Of a DNA stretch of 48,205 nucleotides, positions 17,036 through 25,187 are shown one piece after another. The position numbers and the translations under genes were made by a program. The DNA comes from JAJDIA01 sp031555145 (GTDB lineage: Bacteria; Bacteroidota; Bacteroidia; Bacteroidales; Tannerellaceae): NCBI GenBank assembly GCA_031555145.1, contig JAVBUR010000083.1:1-48205 (forward strand). The letters run 5' to 3'. Within the stretch, counting starts at the first letter, position 1. Each line of letters starts with the position of its first letter. The notes beneath the pieces are model-generated. The model saw only the letters and a program-made list of their open reading frames with translations, was not told where the DNA came from and ran no database searches.

Positions 17036-19660
17036 ATGGAAATTGCAAGCAAGTATAATCCTTTAGAGGTGGAAGGAAAATGGTATCAGTATTGGTTGGA
17101 TAATGGCTTTTTCAAGTCGGTGCCAGATGATCGGGAACCGTATACGATCGTTATTCCGCCGCCTAATGTAACCGGCGTGTTACATATGGGCCATATGCTG
17201 AACAACACTATTCAGGACAGTTTGGTGCGCAGGGCGCGTATGCTCGGAAAAAATGCTTGCTGGGTGCCCGGAACCGACCATGCATCGATCGCTACTGAAG
17301 CGAAAGTGGTAGCCAAACTGGCTGCTGAAGGAATCCGTAAAAACGATCTAACGCGTGATGAATTTCTGAAGCACACCTGGGACTGGACACATAAACATGG
17401 TGGTATTATCTTCAAGCAACTCGAAAAACTGGGAGCTTCGTGCGATTGGGACCGTTCTTGCTTTACGATGGACGACGAACGGTCGAAAAGTGTACTCAAA
17501 GTTTTTGTCGATCTGTATAATAAAGGATTGATCTATCGCGGCATCCGGATGGTGAACTGGGACCCGGCAGCACAAACCGCCATCTCGGACGAAGAAGTGA
17601 TCCATAAGGAAGAACACGGTAAACTCTATTATATCCGCTATAAAGTAGAGGGTGAAGACGGTTTTGCCGTCGTTGCCACTACCCGCCCGGAAACCATCTT
17701 CGGCGACGTAGCCGTTTGTATCCATCCAGAAGATCCGAAGACTGCCCATCTGAAAGGGAAGAAAGTGATCGTTCCGATCTCCAACCGCGTAGTGCCCATC
17801 ATTGAAGATGAATATGTAGACCGTGAATTCGGTACCGGTTTCCTGAAAGTGACTCCGGCACACGACGTGAACGACTACATGCTGGGAGAGAAATACAACC
17901 TCGAATCACTGGATATCTTCAACGACAACGGTACCCTGAACGCTTACGGCCTCGCATACGAAGGCATGGATCGTTTCGATGTCCGCAAGAAGATCGAAAA
18001 AGACCTCGAAGCGGCAGGTCTAATGGAAAAAACCGAAGCCTATACCAACAGCGTAGGCTACTCGGAACGTACAGATGTGCCCATCGAACCAAAACTTTCG
18101 ATGCAATGGTTCCTGAAAATGCAGGACCTCTCCAAGCCTGCTTTGGATGCGGTTGAAAGCGATACCATCAAGTTCCATCCGCCCAAGTTCAAGAATATGT
18201 ACCGCCACTGGATGGAAAATGTGAAAGACTGGAACATCAGCCGTCAATTGTGGTGGGGACATCAGATTCCTGCTTATTATCTGCCGGAAGGCGGTTTTGT
18301 GGTCGCTGAAACAGGCGAAGAAGCGTTGCAGTTGGCTCGTGAGAAAACAGGCAATGCCAACCTGCAACTGGCCGATCTGCGTCAGGATGAAGACTGCCTC
18401 GATACCTGGTTCTCTTCCTGGTTGTGGCCCATCTCCGTATTCGACGGTATCAATCATCCGGAGAATGAAGATATCAAGTACTATTATCCGACAAACGACC
18501 TCGTGACCGCCCCCGAAATCATCTTCTTCTGGGTGGCACGTATGATCATTTCAGGATATGAATACCGGGGTGAAGCTTGTTTCCATAACGTCTATTTTAC
18601 GGGAATTGTCCGGGATAAACTCGGACGGAAGATGTCCAAATCATTGGGTAATTCACCCGACCCAATTGACCTGATGAATGTCTATGGCGCAGATGGTGTA
18701 CGTATGGGTATGCTGCTGACCTCACCAGCCGGTAACGACCTCCCATTTGACGAATCACTCTGCGAACAGGGACGTAACTTCAACAACAAGATATGGAATG
18801 CCTTCCGTCTGGTGAAAGGCTGGACGGTAGACGCTACGGTCGAACAGCCGGAAGCATCGCGTATAGCTGTGAAATGGTTTAAGATGCAGTTAAGCAAAAC
18901 CATTGCCGAAATGGATGACCTCTACGACAAATATCGCCTGAGCGAGGCATTGATGCTCGTATACAAACTATTCTGGGACGAATTCTCTTCCTGGTATCTG
19001 GAGATGATCAAGCCGGGCTACCAGCAACCGATCGACAAGGCGACTTATGAAGCCACACTTGGCTTCTTCGATGCATTGCTTCGTTTATTACACCCGTTCA
19101 TGCCGTTTATCACAGAAGAATTGTGGCAAGCGATCGAACCGCGTACCGAAGGCGAGAGCATTATGGTATCTCCTATGCCGGAAGCTACCGAAACCGATGT
19201 TGCATTCCTTGAAGCCTTTGATGTGGTCAAAGAAATTATCAGCGGTATCCGCACCATCCGCTTGCAGAAGAATATCCCCAACAAAGACGCTTTGTCGTTG
19301 CAGGTGATCGGTTTGCATGCAGAGGCATTCAATGCTGTGATTGCCAAGATGTGTAACCTTTCGTCGATCGACAACGTAACGGAAAAAGCCGCCGGTGCCG
19401 TTTCCTTCCTCGTACGCACCACCGAATATGCCGTACCGTTGGGAAATATGATCAACATCGAAGAAGAGTTGGCCAAACTGGAAGAAGAGTTGGTGTATCA
19501 GCAAGGCTTTTTAGCCTCTGTCATGAAGAAACTAAGCAATGAAAGCTTCGTCGGCAAAGCTCCTGCACAAGTCATCGACATGGAGCGAAAAAAACAAGCA
19601 GATGCAGAAAGTAAAATTAAATCCATAGAAGAAAGCATTTTTGCTTTGAAAAAAGGATAA
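17036..19660 (+). CDS. valS: Valyl-tRNA synthetase
   Basis: A class I aminoacyl-tRNA synthetase of 874 residues that charges tRNA-Val. The HIGH motif is HMGH at residues 50-53 in PPPNVTGVLHMGHMLN. The KMSKS motif is at residues 532-536. An editing (CP1) insertion lies between them, with VATTRPETIFGD and GTGFLKVTPAHDVNDY. The anticodon-binding domain follows, and the protein ends with the valine-type C-terminal coiled coil (EEELAKLEEELVYQQGFLASV). Length is normal. It has its own promoter. Confidence 0.99.
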   Translation: MEIASKYNPLEVEGKWYQYWLDNGFFKSVPDDREPYTIVIPPPNVTGVLHMGHMLNNTIQDSLVRRARMLGKNACWVPGTDHASIATEAKVVAKLAAEGIRKNDLTRDEFLKHTWDWTHKHGGIIFKQLEKLGASCDWDRSCFTMDDERSKSVLKVFVDLYNKGLIYRGIRMVNWDPAAQTAISDEEVIHKEEHGKLYYIRYKVEGEDGFAVVATTRPETIFGDVAVCIHPEDPKTAHLKGKKVIVPISNRVVPIIEDEYVDREFGTGFLKVTPAHDVNDYMLGEKYNLESLDIFNDNGTLNAYGLAYEGMDRFDVRKKIEKDLEAAGLMEKTEAYTNSVGYSERTDVPIEPKLSMQWFLKMQDLSKPALDAVESDTIKFHPPKFKNMYRHWMENVKDWNISRQLWWGHQIPAYYLPEGGFVVAETGEEALQLAREKTGNANLQLADLRQDEDCLDTWFSSWLWPISVFDGINHPENEDIKYYYPTNDLVTAPEIIFFWVARMIISGYEYRGEACFHNVYFTGIVRDKLGRKMSKSLGNSPDPIDLMNVYGADGVRMGMLLTSPAGNDLPFDESLCEQGRNFNNKIWNAFRLVKGWTVDATVEQPEASRIAVKWFKMQLSKTIAEMDDLYDKYRLSEALMLVYKLFWDEFSSWYLEMIKPGYQQPIDKATYEATLGFFDALLRLLHPFMPFITEELWQAIEPRTEGESIMVSPMPEATETDVAFLEAFDVVKEIISGIRTIRLQKNIPNKDALSLQVIGLHAEAFNAVIAKMCNLSSIDNVTEKAAGAVSFLVRTTEYAVPLGNMINIEEELAKLEEELVYQQGFLASVMKKLSNESFVGKAPAQVIDMERKKQADAESKIKSIEESIFALKKG

Positions 19661-19674
19661 TAACTATACCTTTG
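19645..19674 (+). promoter_or_regulatory. Promoter immediately before kinase ATG 19683
   Basis: TACCTTTG at 19667-19674 is an exact -7 match, with TTTG at 19645-19648 as a possible -33 (18-base spacing). The ATG at 19683 lies only 8 bases after the box, so the transcript would have almost no leader. Confidence 0.6.
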
Positions 19675-19682
19675 CATGTGAC

Positions 19683-21665
19683 ATGAGGGTGTTATTGAGT
19701 ATTCTTATCACTTCTCTGTTGCTAACAGGATCAATCAGGGCGCAACAGGCAATACCGGTAGATAGTGTTCAAAAAGTATTGAACGCACTACCGGACACAG
19801 CACGTTTGGCCTACCTGAAAGACCTCACCGGACAATCCATCCAGAATGTAATCAGTATCGGTTATGCCCGTTTATTGGAAGCAGAAGCCCTGCGGCAGCA
19901 AAAAGACGAGTATCTGGCGGATGCCTGGTATACCTATGCCAAAAATTACTATGTCAGTGATGATGACAGCATGCGCTACTGGATTGCGAAAGCGGAACCT
20001 TTATTCATCAAAATCGGACGTTTTGAAGACCTCTGTAGGATGGTAGGATGGAGTGCTTATGTCTATACACGAAACGGAGATAAGGAAAAGGCCGTTGAAA
20101 CGATCGAGTATTTGCGTAAGCTGAGTAAGGAACTCCCTTTCCCCGAAGGACTGGAAATGGCAGACCAGGCCATGGCCGACGTTTACTTCTCCATCAAAAT
20201 GTTTGATGTTGGAAAGGAATTGTACCTCAACGTTCTGGCACGGATGGAAAAACGCGATGCGCCAGTGATCAAACGTCTGAACATTCTTCGTCAATTGTTT
20301 AATAAACTGCCGGTGGCAAAAGAAAGGATTGACTACCTGCGAAAAGCGGAAGAACTCATCAACCAGTGTAAAGCAGCCGGTATCACCCATTTGTCGGACG
20401 ATTCCTTTGTGTCGGACTGGGATTACACCATCCAGCGTTATTATGCACGCGAATACTTGGTAGACAATAATTTGCCGGAAGCCTGGATCCACTTACAGCG
20501 GGCGCAGACATTATCGGAAGAGTATCAGATTTCGCGCTCACGTTCGGAACTGCCACAAATGTATTCGATGTATTATATGGCAACCGGCGACTACAATAAG
20601 GCGCTTGAATATGTCAATATAACAGAAAAATGGTATAGGGGACGATCTCTCGTTTCTCTTTATACAGCATTAAGGGCAAAAGCATCTATTTTCAACAAAC
20701 AGGGCAGAGGGGAAGAGGTTATCCCTATCTATGAAGAAATGCTGGCGTTGAAAGACTCTATCAATCAAGAAAGTTTTAATACCCAGTTGGCCGATCTCCG
20801 CACCCGCTATGAAGTGGAAAAACTGGAGATTGAGAACCAGCAGATTGAGGCACAGGCCGAACAGGCTCGATTCCAGGCCACCCTGCTTATTGTGGGCTGT
20901 GTAGTTATGTTGGGTATAATCTTGTTGCTTATATATTTATACCGGCTTTCGCAGAGGAGTAAGCGCTCCTTCAAATTAGCCAAGGAAAAGGCTGAAGAAG
21001 CCGACCATATGAAATCGGCTTTCCTGGCGAATATGAACCATGAGATCCGTACGCCGCTCAATGCCATAGTCGGTTTCTCCCAAGTGTTGGTGGAAGAGGA
21101 CGACAAGGAAAACCGGCGTGAGTTCGCTGAAATTATCCAGACCAACAATGAACTGTTGCAACAATTGATCGGCGATGTGCTGGACATCTCCAAGATCGAA
21201 TCGAATTCGATGCAACTATTCTATAGTCCGCAGGATTTGCCGACCCTGATGAAAGACATCTATCAGATGATACGCTTGAGGATGTCGGCTGAGGTCCACC
21301 TTCTTCTTGACCCGTGTAAGCCATATGTACTTAGCACAGACCGGAACCGCCTGGTGCAGGTATTGACCAATCTACTTACCAATGCGATCAAGCATACGAG
21401 CCACGGACAGATCCGTTTCGGATATACCCTGAACGAAGAAACCGTGGACTTCTACGTGGAAGATACCGGCGAAGGTATTCATGAAGATCAACTGGAAAGC
21501 ATATTCAACCGCTTCGTCCAATTAGAGAACGGGCAAAAGGGCGTTGGTCTGGGCTTGGCTATCTGTCGCGGGTTGATAAGCAAAATGAATGGCCGGATAT
21601 GGGCCACATCTATATTAGGCGAAGGAGCCACCTTCCATGTGGAGGTGCCCCAAATGAAACCTTGA
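19683..21665 (+). CDS. TPR-containing sensor histidine kinase (HisKA-HATPase)
   Basis: A 660-residue kinase. It has a signal peptide (RVLLSILITSLLLTGSIRA), a periplasmic region of TPR-like helical repeats (about 40-370), a coiled segment and one membrane helix (LLIVGCVVMLGIILLLIYLY). HisKA follows with His453 in MNHEIRTPLNAIVGFS. The HATPase_c domain shows QVLTNLLTNAIKHT, VEDTGEGI and GVGLGLAI. There is no receiver domain and no adjacent response regulator, so its partner is elsewhere. No plausible start other than ATG 19683 is seen. The TIM-barrel and DUF6340 genes follow closely and may be cotranscribed. Confidence 0.93.
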   Translation: MRVLLSILITSLLLTGSIRAQQAIPVDSVQKVLNALPDTARLAYLKDLTGQSIQNVISIGYARLLEAEALRQQKDEYLADAWYTYAKNYYVSDDDSMRYWIAKAEPLFIKIGRFEDLCRMVGWSAYVYTRNGDKEKAVETIEYLRKLSKELPFPEGLEMADQAMADVYFSIKMFDVGKELYLNVLARMEKRDAPVIKRLNILRQLFNKLPVAKERIDYLRKAEELINQCKAAGITHLSDDSFVSDWDYTIQRYYAREYLVDNNLPEAWIHLQRAQTLSEEYQISRSRSELPQMYSMYYMATGDYNKALEYVNITEKWYRGRSLVSLYTALRAKASIFNKQGRGEEVIPIYEEMLALKDSINQESFNTQLADLRTRYEVEKLEIENQQIEAQAEQARFQATLLIVGCVVMLGIILLLIYLYRLSQRSKRSFKLAKEKAEEADHMKSAFLANMNHEIRTPLNAIVGFSQVLVEEDDKENRREFAEIIQTNNELLQQLIGDVLDISKIESNSMQLFYSPQDLPTLMKDIYQMIRLRMSAEVHLLLDPCKPYVLSTDRNRLVQVLTNLLTNAIKHTSHGQIRFGYTLNEETVDFYVEDTGEGIHEDQLESIFNRFVQLENGQKGVGLGLAICRGLISKMNGRIWATSILGEGATFHVEVPQMKP

Positions 21666-21690
21666 ATTACCTAAACGTAGTTATAATATC

Positions 21691-22542
21691 ATGAAACAGA
21701 CAAGAAGAAGCTTTTTTAAGCAAGGAATGGCAGGCGTCTTACTCCTGGGAACAAGTTCGTTTATCCACGCAGCAGCACCGGATCCGGTGAAACCCAAAGC
21801 GCCTAAGGCAGTCAACCCCTTTCATTTGGGAATGGCCGGGTATACTTTCGTGAACTTCGACCTGAACACCACGTTGAAGACATTGGAACGGTTGGACATC
21901 CATTATTTATGTATCAAGGATTTCCATTTACCGTTTAACAGTACTGACGAACAAATCAAGGCTTTCCATGAAACATGTGCCGCCCATAAGGTGACCGGCT
22001 ATGCCGTAGGCCCCATCTATATGAAGAGTGAAGCCGATATAGACAATGCTTTTGCCTATGCCAAACGCGTAGGTGTAAAGTTGGTGGTAGGTGTACCCAA
22101 CTACGAACTGTTGCCCTATGTAGACAAGAAGGTAAAGGAATACGACTTCCATTACGCCATCCACCTGCACGGACCGGACATTGCCACATATCCCGATGCT
22201 ACGGATGTATGGGAACATACCAAAGACCTGGATCCGCGTATCGGCATGTGTCTGGATGTTGGCCATGACCTGCGGAACGGATGCGACCCTGTTGCCGACC
22301 TGAAGAAGTATCATTCCCGCGTATTTGACGTCCATATCAAAGACGTGACCGATTCAACCAAAGCCGGCCGTGGCATTGAGATCGGCCGTGGTAAGATCGA
22401 CTTTCCCGCTCTCATACAGATGCTGCGCGAAGTGAACTATACCGGCATGTGCAGCTTGGAATATGAAAAAGACATGAAAGATCCTTTCCTTGGTATTGCC
22501 GAATCAATCGGATACTTCAAAGCTGTATGTGACATCGTCTAA
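21691..22542 (+). CDS. Tat-exported sugar phosphate isomerase/epimerase-like TIM barrel (PF01261)
   Basis: A 283-residue xylose isomerase-like TIM barrel with a twin-arginine signal (RRSFFK at residues 5-10, followed by GMAGVLLLGTSSFIHAAA). Metal-site segments are seen at AIHLHGP, GMCLDVGHDLRNG, VFDVHIKDV and CSLEYEKDM. It is a second member of the family in this window, clearly diverged from the one at 3455-4351 and somewhat shorter. It begins 25 bases after the histidine kinase and ends 11 bases before the DUF6340 lipoprotein, so an operon is likely. The substrate is unknown; a periplasmic sugar or keto-sugar is an inference. Confidence 0.88.
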   Translation: MKQTRRSFFKQGMAGVLLLGTSSFIHAAAPDPVKPKAPKAVNPFHLGMAGYTFVNFDLNTTLKTLERLDIHYLCIKDFHLPFNSTDEQIKAFHETCAAHKVTGYAVGPIYMKSEADIDNAFAYAKRVGVKLVVGVPNYELLPYVDKKVKEYDFHYAIHLHGPDIATYPDATDVWEHTKDLDPRIGMCLDVGHDLRNGCDPVADLKKYHSRVFDVHIKDVTDSTKAGRGIEIGRGKIDFPALIQMLREVNYTGMCSLEYEKDMKDPFLGIAESIGYFKAVCDIV

Positions 22543-22553
22543 AGCCTGCAAAA

Positions 22554-23594
22554 ATGCGCATAAAAGGTACACTTTGCTTATTGGCAGCTATTGGTCTCAC
22601 CTCCTGTAGTTCGATCAACTACCTGGCGATTGAGACCTATAATCCGGCAGAGATCACTTTTCCCGAACGGGTAGAGAAGATACTGATCGTCAATAACGCC
22701 GTACCTCAGCCCGATCAGTCGGTTTGTACCTATACGCTGTTCGACGTGGCACAGGACACCTGTAAAGTCCGCGTCGACAGCGCGTTGGTACACGCATGCC
22801 GGGGATTGGGAAATGCCATTCTGGAAGGCGACTACTTCCGCGATGTGTTGCTATATAATACACCCCTCCGCAATGACGACGATTTCCTGGTAGAACAGAA
22901 GTTGTCTGCTGAAAGGGTGAAAGAACTGTGCCAAGAAACGGATGCAGACGCTATTATCGCTCTTGAAAAGCTATTGTTTATTTTAAAGAAGGACGTCAGA
23001 CGAGTGCCGGATAGCTTTGTCCAGGGGGATGTCCGTGTCGATGTGGGAGGTGTATTCCGCACCTACCTGCCCAGCCGCAACAGCGCCCTTGCCACTGTGC
23101 AAATGAACGACAGTCTTTTTTGGTCGGAATTTAGCCCGGATGTGAATACACTGGACCTCATCTTGCCTTCATCTGAGGAGATGGTACAGTTTACCGGAAA
23201 TTATTTCGGCAGCAAGATATACCCAAACTTTGTTCCCTACTGGCAGAATGAAAACCGCTGGTACTATACCGCCATAGGGTCTTCCTGGAAGTTGGCAGCA
23301 GCCTATGCCGGAAGCGGGAAGTGGGATGAAGCAGGCAATATCTGGAAGCAGATGTATGCAAAGAGCGGTAAATCGGAGACCAAAGCCAAGTGCGCCTCTA
23401 ACATTGCGCTTGCGTCAGAAATGACCGGGCAGTTGGAAGAAGCATTGGACTGGGCGAATAAAGCGTTGGCATTGTGGAACGAAAGCAGAGCCGAAGACGA
23501 CCAGGACAGAAAGCTATCCTACCTGTATACGGAGGCCTTAACTGAGCGAATTCGCTTAAATAAAAAGTTAGATCAACAAATTGGGACAGAATAA
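22554..23594 (+). CDS. DUF6340 family lipoprotein with C-terminal TPR
   Basis: A 346-residue lipoprotein, lipobox LTSC with Cys18. The next segment, INYLAIETYNPAEITFPERVEKILIVNNA, is the usual opening of DUF6340 proteins in Bacteroidales. The middle part has DADAIIALEKLLF. The C-terminal 90 residues are helical and TPR-like (WKLAAAYAGSGKWDEAGNIW, then KCASNIALASEMTGQLEEAL). No enzymatic motif is visible. It is likely on the periplasmic face of an envelope membrane; its function is unknown. Confidence 0.82.
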   Translation: MRIKGTLCLLAAIGLTSCSSINYLAIETYNPAEITFPERVEKILIVNNAVPQPDQSVCTYTLFDVAQDTCKVRVDSALVHACRGLGNAILEGDYFRDVLLYNTPLRNDDDFLVEQKLSAERVKELCQETDADAIIALEKLLFILKKDVRRVPDSFVQGDVRVDVGGVFRTYLPSRNSALATVQMNDSLFWSEFSPDVNTLDLILPSSEEMVQFTGNYFGSKIYPNFVPYWQNENRWYYTAIGSSWKLAAAYAGSGKWDEAGNIWKQMYAKSGKSETKAKCASNIALASEMTGQLEEALDWANKALALWNESRAEDDQDRKLSYLYTEALTERIRLNKKLDQQIGTE

Positions 23595-23617
23595 CCTATT
23601 TATTCTTTAATAATAGT

Positions 23618-23625
23618 TACTTTTG
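23618..23625 (+). promoter_or_regulatory. -7 box (TACTTTTG) for 153-residue protein
   Basis: An exact TAnnTTTG match 30 bases upstream of ATG 23656. It separates this gene from the kinase/TIM-barrel/DUF6340 run. Confidence 0.55.
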
Positions 23626-23655
23626 GCAGACGATTAGAAAAGGGTAAAAGAACTT

Positions 23656-24117
23656 ATGAATGCATCAACCTCCAAAATACAGTCGGTAATAGAAAACACA
23701 TTCGTTTCTGCTGTAGAAAAACTAACGAAGGATAGCTCCGGCAATCTGATCAGCGACCTGTATGTCCTGGTAGATAAAGAAAGTGGCGAACTTCAGATTT
23801 GCGACGATACCGAAAAGGTATGGGGTAAAACCGTTATCTTCGACTGGGTCGGAAGCAAGGAAAGCGATGAGTCCTTCACCAAGCTGGTTGCTGCTACCCT
23901 GAAAGCCGTCCTGACCATCTTATCCACCAAAGAAGCCTTTAATCATCCCTGTTTTATGCGACCGTTGTCTGTCAGCCTGACCGACGACGACTTTGTGGTG
24001 ATCGATGAACTCCTGCTTCTGGATGATGATGTCTATCGGCTCGACGACCCCTTATTGAAAGATTTAGATGCCGAACTGGATGATTTTTTGGCCAAACTTC
24101 TTTCAGATATAGAATAG
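23656..24117 (+). CDS. Acidic protein of unknown function
   Basis: A 153-residue soluble protein without signal peptide or membrane helix. It is strongly acidic, with Asp-rich runs near the C-terminus (VVIDELLLLDDDVYRLDDPL, then LDAELDDFLAKLLSD). The N-terminal part reads like an alpha/beta fold (LYVLVDKESGELQICDD). I do not recognise a characterised family; it may be one of the conserved hypothetical proteins of Bacteroidales. It has its own promoter and ends just upstream of the tRNA-Thr promoter. Confidence 0.75.
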   Translation: MNASTSKIQSVIENTFVSAVEKLTKDSSGNLISDLYVLVDKESGELQICDDTEKVWGKTVIFDWVGSKESDESFTKLVAATLKAVLTILSTKEAFNHPCFMRPLSVSLTDDDFVVIDELLLLDDDVYRLDDPLLKDLDAELDDFLAKLLSDIE

Positions 24118-24123
24118 AGATTA

Positions 24124-24131
24124 TATCTTTG
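24124..24131 (+). promoter_or_regulatory. -7 box of tRNA-Thr (TATCTTTG)
   Basis: An exact TAnnTTTG match ending 22 bases before the first base of the mature tRNA, suitable for a short 5' leader. Confidence 0.65.
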
Positions 24132-24153
24132 TGCCCGATAAGAAAAAAGGGTT

Positions 24154-24226
24154 GCCGAAATAGCTCAGTTGGTAGAGCAATTCATTCGTAATGAATAGGT
24201 CGCCGGTTCGAGTCCGGCTTTCGGCT
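24154..24226 (+). tRNA. tRNA-Thr (anticodon CGT)
   Basis: The cloverleaf is complete. Acceptor arms GCCGAAA (24154-24160) and TTTCGGC (24219-24225) pair fully. The D arm is GCTC/GAGC. The anticodon stem ATTCA/TGAAT closes the loop TTCGTAA with anticodon CGT at 24187-24189, reading ACG. The T arm GCCGG/CCGGC holds TTCGAGT. The discriminator is T, and CCA is not encoded. An intrinsic terminator follows 11 bases later. Confidence 0.97.
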
Positions 24227-24237
24227 CACGTAAAAGC

Positions 24238-24268
24238 AAGCAGTTACTGAAAAGTGGCTGCTTTTTTT
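24238..24268 (+). terminator. Intrinsic terminator of tRNA-Thr
   Basis: Arms 24239-24248 and 24253-24262 (AGCAGTTACT with AGTGGCTGCT, two G-T wobbles) form a 10-bp stem with the tetraloop GAAA and run into seven T residues. This is a canonical rho-independent terminator. Confidence 0.9.
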
Positions 24269-24321
24269 GTCTGCATGAATAGGAAACACTATTTTTATTT
24301 CGTTCAACAGGTATAAAGGAG

Positions 24322-24675
24322 ATGAAACAATTAATTGCATGTTGCGGATTAGATTGCGAGAGTTGCGATGCCCGCATAGCAACAGTCAGAAATGACAATG
24401 AGTTAAGAGAAAAAACCGCCCAAAAGTGGAGCGTAATGAACAATGCGCCGGAGATAACAGCAGCAACCATCCGTTGTATGGGTTGTCGTGCAGATGGAAT
24501 GAAATTTGCGTATTGCAGCAATTATTGCGAAATTCGCAAATGTGTATCTGCAAAAGGATTCACTACCTGCGGCGACTGTTCAACATTGGATAATTGCCAG
24601 ATAGTTGGCGCTGTTTTCCAGCATGCTCCTGGCGCCAAAGAAAATCTTCTATCTCAGTTTAAAACGCAGGAATAA
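24322..24675 (+). CDS. DUF3795 cysteine-rich protein
   Basis: A 117-residue cytoplasmic protein with 12 cysteines, starting with ACCGLDCESCDA. Further pairs appear as RCMGC, YCSNYC and CGDC, all typical of DUF3795, a family suspected of binding zinc or an iron-sulfur cluster. Biochemical function is not known. AAAGGAG lies a few bases before the ATG at 24322. The gene is isolated between the tRNA terminator and a repeat-rich gene-free region. Confidence 0.85.
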   Translation: MKQLIACCGLDCESCDARIATVRNDNELREKTAQKWSVMNNAPEITAATIRCMGCRADGMKFAYCSNYCEIRKCVSAKGFTTCGDCSTLDNCQIVGAVFQHAPGAKENLLSQFKTQE

Positions 24676-24706
24676 AGAAGCACACTTGTCTGGATCTGAA
24701 AGTGGT

Positions 24707-24790
24707 GAATTGAGGCGCAAGCCTCAGCCGGTTGGGATGCACAAACCAGCAGGCTGACATGCAGGCCTCGCGGAATTGAGGTGCAGGCCT
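24707..24790. repeat. Pair of 18-base direct repeats
   Basis: 24707-24724 and 24773-24790 share GAATTGAGG(C/T)GCA(A/G)GCCT, 16 of 18 identical, with starts 66 bases apart. The first unit includes the hairpin GAGGC-GCAA-GCCTC. A further ATGCAGGCCTCG at about 24759 resembles part of the unit, so three degenerate copies may exist. Confidence 0.65.
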
Positions 24791-24858
24791 GGTTTCATCA
24801 AGGTCAACAGCCAGGATTGTCAAATCGACAAATCGCCACAAAAAAGATAATGACGATC

Positions 24859-24886
24859 CAAAACAAACGTCATCGCGTTTGTTTTG
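24859..24886. repeat. Perfect 11-bp inverted repeat
   Basis: CAAAACAAACG (24859-24869) and CGTTTGTTTTG (24876-24886) pair perfectly around the loop TCATCG. No T-run follows, so it is not a standard terminator for DUF3795, whose stop is almost 200 bases upstream. It could be a protein-binding site or part of a decayed element. Confidence 0.65.
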
Positions 24887-25129
24887 AAACATCATAACGA
24901 TCATTTTGGAACATAATGATGATTTTTGGACAGATTGCGGTGGATAAAAACACCCATTCCACCGTACAAATAATAGATAGTTAACTCAAAAACGCTCCCC
25001 CAGTAGAAATATTCAGTTTATACAGAATCTGAAACCCGGGCAGTGTCTGGTTTTAACATATAAGGTGTGAATTTTACGCCTGAAACGGTTATTTTCTGTT
25101 TCTATCGGCTTGGCTGATAAATCTTTCAC

Positions 25130-25137
25130 TATATTTG
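25130..25137 (+). promoter_or_regulatory. -7 box for hybrid kinase (TATATTTG)
   Basis: An exact TAnnTTTG match, giving a leader of about 45 bases before ATG 25188. The -33 region is weak (TTGG at 25110-25113). Confidence 0.5.
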
Positions 25138-25187
25138 TGGTTTGAGTAAGAATCCTCTCAAGGGGAAATAGACTAATCCTGACCAAT

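Larger units (their letters stand above)
24676..25187. other. Gene-free region with decayed repeats
   Basis: I see no credible gene here. The left part has a pair of direct repeats and a small hairpin (24712-24725), and the middle has an 11-bp inverted repeat (24859-24886). Just after it come two related segments, each starting TTTTG(A/G)AACAT. A minus-strand open frame (24659-24904) repeats a peptide like RPAPQF/LAPQF, which fits repeated DNA better than a real protein. The right end (25130-25137) carries the promoter of the hybrid kinase. Confidence 0.55.

Noticed and set aside
24154..24226. tRNA-Thr as attachment site of an integrated element
   Set aside because: No integrase, no phage or plasmid gene and no visible second copy of the tRNA 3' end follow within the window.
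24659..24904. Minus-strand open frame of 81 codons after DUF3795
   Set aside because: It is made from repeated DNA and overlaps the end of DUF3795; it has no start signal or family character.
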